DNA from: Cardiobacteriales bacterium
GTDB taxonomy: Bacteria > Pseudomonadota > Gammaproteobacteria > Cardiobacteriales > Wohlfahrtiimonadaceae
Direction: 5' to 3'
DNA: 6,587 nucleotides
NCBI GenBank assembly: GCA_030150565.1
Contig: JASLFR010000094.1
Location: 1-6,587 of the forward strand
The notes under the pieces are model-generated. The model made no database searches. It had not been told where the DNA came from and saw only the letters and a list, made by a program, of their open reading frames with translations. This document shows, in pieces, positions 5,835 to 6,587 of this stretch. How positions within the stretch are numbered: position 1 is the first letter of the stretch; every line of letters begins with the position of its first letter. A program made the translations under genes and the position numbers.

Positions 5835-6341
5835 TTATTCGTTATATTCGATAGAGTTTAAGATAGCTTCTACTTTTTTAGCATCACCATCCTCTGCACT
5901 GATAACTGAAGTGATGATAAATTTTCCATTTTTTCGGACAAGACGGGAGGTTGAGATTTTGCCGTCACTCCGTTTGAGGGCGTACTCGATATAATCCCCC
6001 TCCCTTTTAAGAGAGAGGTGAGCGCCAAGAGCGATCTGATCCTGCTCCATCTCTTTTGCAATCTCATCGAGGGTTTTATCCCTAAATTTAGGGGGGATAA
6101 TGCCCGCAGCGACCATTACGCTCATATCTTCACGCCCCGATTGTTGAAGCAGTAATAACCCTTCAGGGGCATTTTTTGCAGAGTAGTTATCACGATAGCT
6201 ACTATTGAGTTCAAGCGTGACATATCCATTTTTAGAGGTGACAATTTTCGGCTCAATAGGTTGAATCTGGTTATAGATGATGATTCCGATCGTTAAGATA
6301 AGGAAGATAATAAAACTTAAAATTAAGTTACGTTTATGCAT
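5835..6341 (-). CDS. Small membrane-anchored protein of unknown function, possible PsbP/DcrB-like fold
   Basis: With the ATG at 6341 the protein has 168 residues. One N-terminal membrane span (about 6-24) after M-H-K-R-N leaves the rest outside the cytoplasm. The soluble part begins with a beta-like segment (G-Y-V-T-L-E-L-N), then D-M-S-V-M-V, a helix (T-L-D-E-I-A-K-E-M), further strands and a final helix ending in K-K-V-E-A-I-L-N-S-I-E. That order recalls Mog1/PsbP-like or DcrB-type domains, a weak resemblance rather than an identification. It is first in an operon with the Sel1-repeat protein, and both are predicted to sit in the envelope, so they may act together. A longer version starting at TTG (6356) adds five residues but lacks a ribosome binding site. 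Confidence 0.8.
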   Translation of the reverse strand: MHKRNLILSFIIFLILTIGIIIYNQIQPIEPKIVTSKNGYVTLELNSSYRDNYSAKNAPEGLLLLQQSGREDMSVMVAAGIIPPKFRDKTLDEIAKEMEQDQIALGAHLSLKREGDYIEYALKRSDGKISTSRLVRKNGKFIITSVISAEDGDAKKVEAILNSIEYNE

Positions 6342-6348
6342 CGTTAAA

Positions 6349-6352
6349 TCCT
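6349..6352 (-). promoter_or_regulatory. Ribosome binding site favouring the ATG at 6341
   Basis: AGGA on the minus strand, 7 bases before ATG at 6341. It overlaps the codons that would follow a TTG start at 6356, so the two starts are alternatives and the ATG is better supported. Confidence 0.65.
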
Positions 6353-6379
6353 GCAAATAGCGCTAAATAGAAGAGGGAT

Positions 6380-6388
6380 AGAATAACA
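6380..6388 (-). promoter_or_regulatory. Candidate extended -10 promoter of the two-gene envelope operon
   Basis: On the minus strand TGT followed by TATTCT matches the TGn extended -10 pattern, about 40 bases before the ATG at 6341. No clear -35 is seen. It lies just past the gapA terminator, as expected for an independent operon. Confidence 0.4.
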
Positions 6389-6434
6389 TAAATGGGCAAA
6401 AAGAAGGGTGGTTACAGAGGATTAAAGAGGGCAA

Positions 6435-6466
6435 TAAAAAAAGCCTACCCGATTTTGGGTAGGCTT
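6435..6466 (-). terminator. Strong intrinsic terminator of gapA
   Basis: Read on the minus strand, AAGCCTACCC (6466-6457) pairs perfectly with GGGTAGGCTT (6450-6441) around a 6-base loop, then a T-run to 6435. Ten base pairs plus T-run, about 40 bases beyond the gapA stop. Confidence 0.92.
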
Positions 6467-6478
6467 CTTACTTATCTC

Positions 6479-6500
6479 AAAAAGGCTTTAAACGCCCTTT
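6479..6500 (-). terminator. Possible weak first terminator after gapA
   Basis: On the minus strand AAGGGC and GCCTT can pair with one bulged G around a short A/T loop, followed by a T-run of five (6483-6479). It is much weaker than the hairpin at 6441-6466 and may be a backup or chance. Confidence 0.35.
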
Positions 6501-6504
6501 ATAC

Positions 6505-6587
6505 TTATTTAGAGATATGTGCCACTAAGTCGAGGACTTTGTTTGAGTAGCCGATCTCGTTGTCGTACCACGATACAACTTTTACGA
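6505..6587 (-). CDS. gapA: Glyceraldehyde-3-phosphate dehydrogenase, last 26 residues
   Basis: Only the C-terminus is inside the window; the rest lies beyond the right edge. The 26 visible residues contain S-W-Y-D-N-E-I-G-Y-S-N-K-V and end in L-V-A-H-I-S-K, followed by TAA at 6507-6505. The W-Y-D-N-E-x-G-Y-S motif is diagnostic of type I GAPDH, where its Asn and Tyr lie near the cofactor pocket, and the ending is nearly that of E. coli GapA. The enzyme oxidises and phosphorylates glyceraldehyde 3-phosphate with NAD in cytoplasmic glycolysis. A strong terminator follows. Confidence 0.95.
   Translation of the reverse strand, partial: VKVVSWYDNEIGYSNKVLDLVAHISK

Noticed and set aside
5870..6067. 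Second minus-strand frame inside the small envelope protein gene
   Set aside because: It is an out-of-frame shadow with no family resemblance; the main frame has the membrane anchor and operon spacing.

Overview
The window looks like ordinary chromosomal DNA of a gammaproteobacterium of moderate GC. The main clue is the last 26 codons of a glyceraldehyde-3-phosphate dehydrogenase at the right edge, whose ending (SWYDNEIGYSNKVLDLVAHISK) is very close to the remembered E. coli GapA C-terminus. Lipobox, Shine-Dalgarno and intrinsic terminator signals are all typical of that group. The genus cannot be fixed from the sequence. No mobile element, CRISPR array, rRNA or tRNA is visible.

Layout, left to right: (1) a YkvI-type multi-pass membrane protein on the minus strand, cut by the left edge (1-1078); (2) a 535-base divergent intergenic region with several short inverted repeats and, next to the following gene, a structured leader that reads as a SAM-II-like riboswitch followed by an intrinsic terminator; (3) a NlpA/MetQ-type lipoprotein on the plus strand (1614-2465), predicted to bind methionine and standing alone without metN or metI beside it; (4) a convergent FUSC-family inner-membrane protein on the minus strand (2512-4425), whose last codons double as the terminator of the lipoprotein gene; (5) a two-gene minus-strand operon (6341 to 4634) encoding a small membrane-anchored protein and a secreted Sel1-repeat protein with an acidic tail, closed by an intrinsic terminator; (6) the 3' end of gapA on the minus strand, with a strong terminator.

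The most interesting item is the 1420-1565 leader. It holds three short blocks in the same order as the SAM-II aptamer (GATTTG, GCTTGC, GCTAAAG), with a plausible H-type pseudoknot. It also contains a terminator whose 5' arm is perfectly complementary over 9 bases to a segment upstream of the aptamer. A further 7-base pairing would tie up the aptamer itself. This gives a coherent model in which SAM turns the methionine-binding lipoprotein off by premature termination. The family assignment and the switching mechanism are inferences from sequence read by eye and have not been tested by covariance search or folding software.

The other genes show no obvious pathway link. The window has two membrane transporter-like proteins (YkvI, FUSC), one nutrient-binding lipoprotein, one envelope operon of unknown function and one glycolytic gene.
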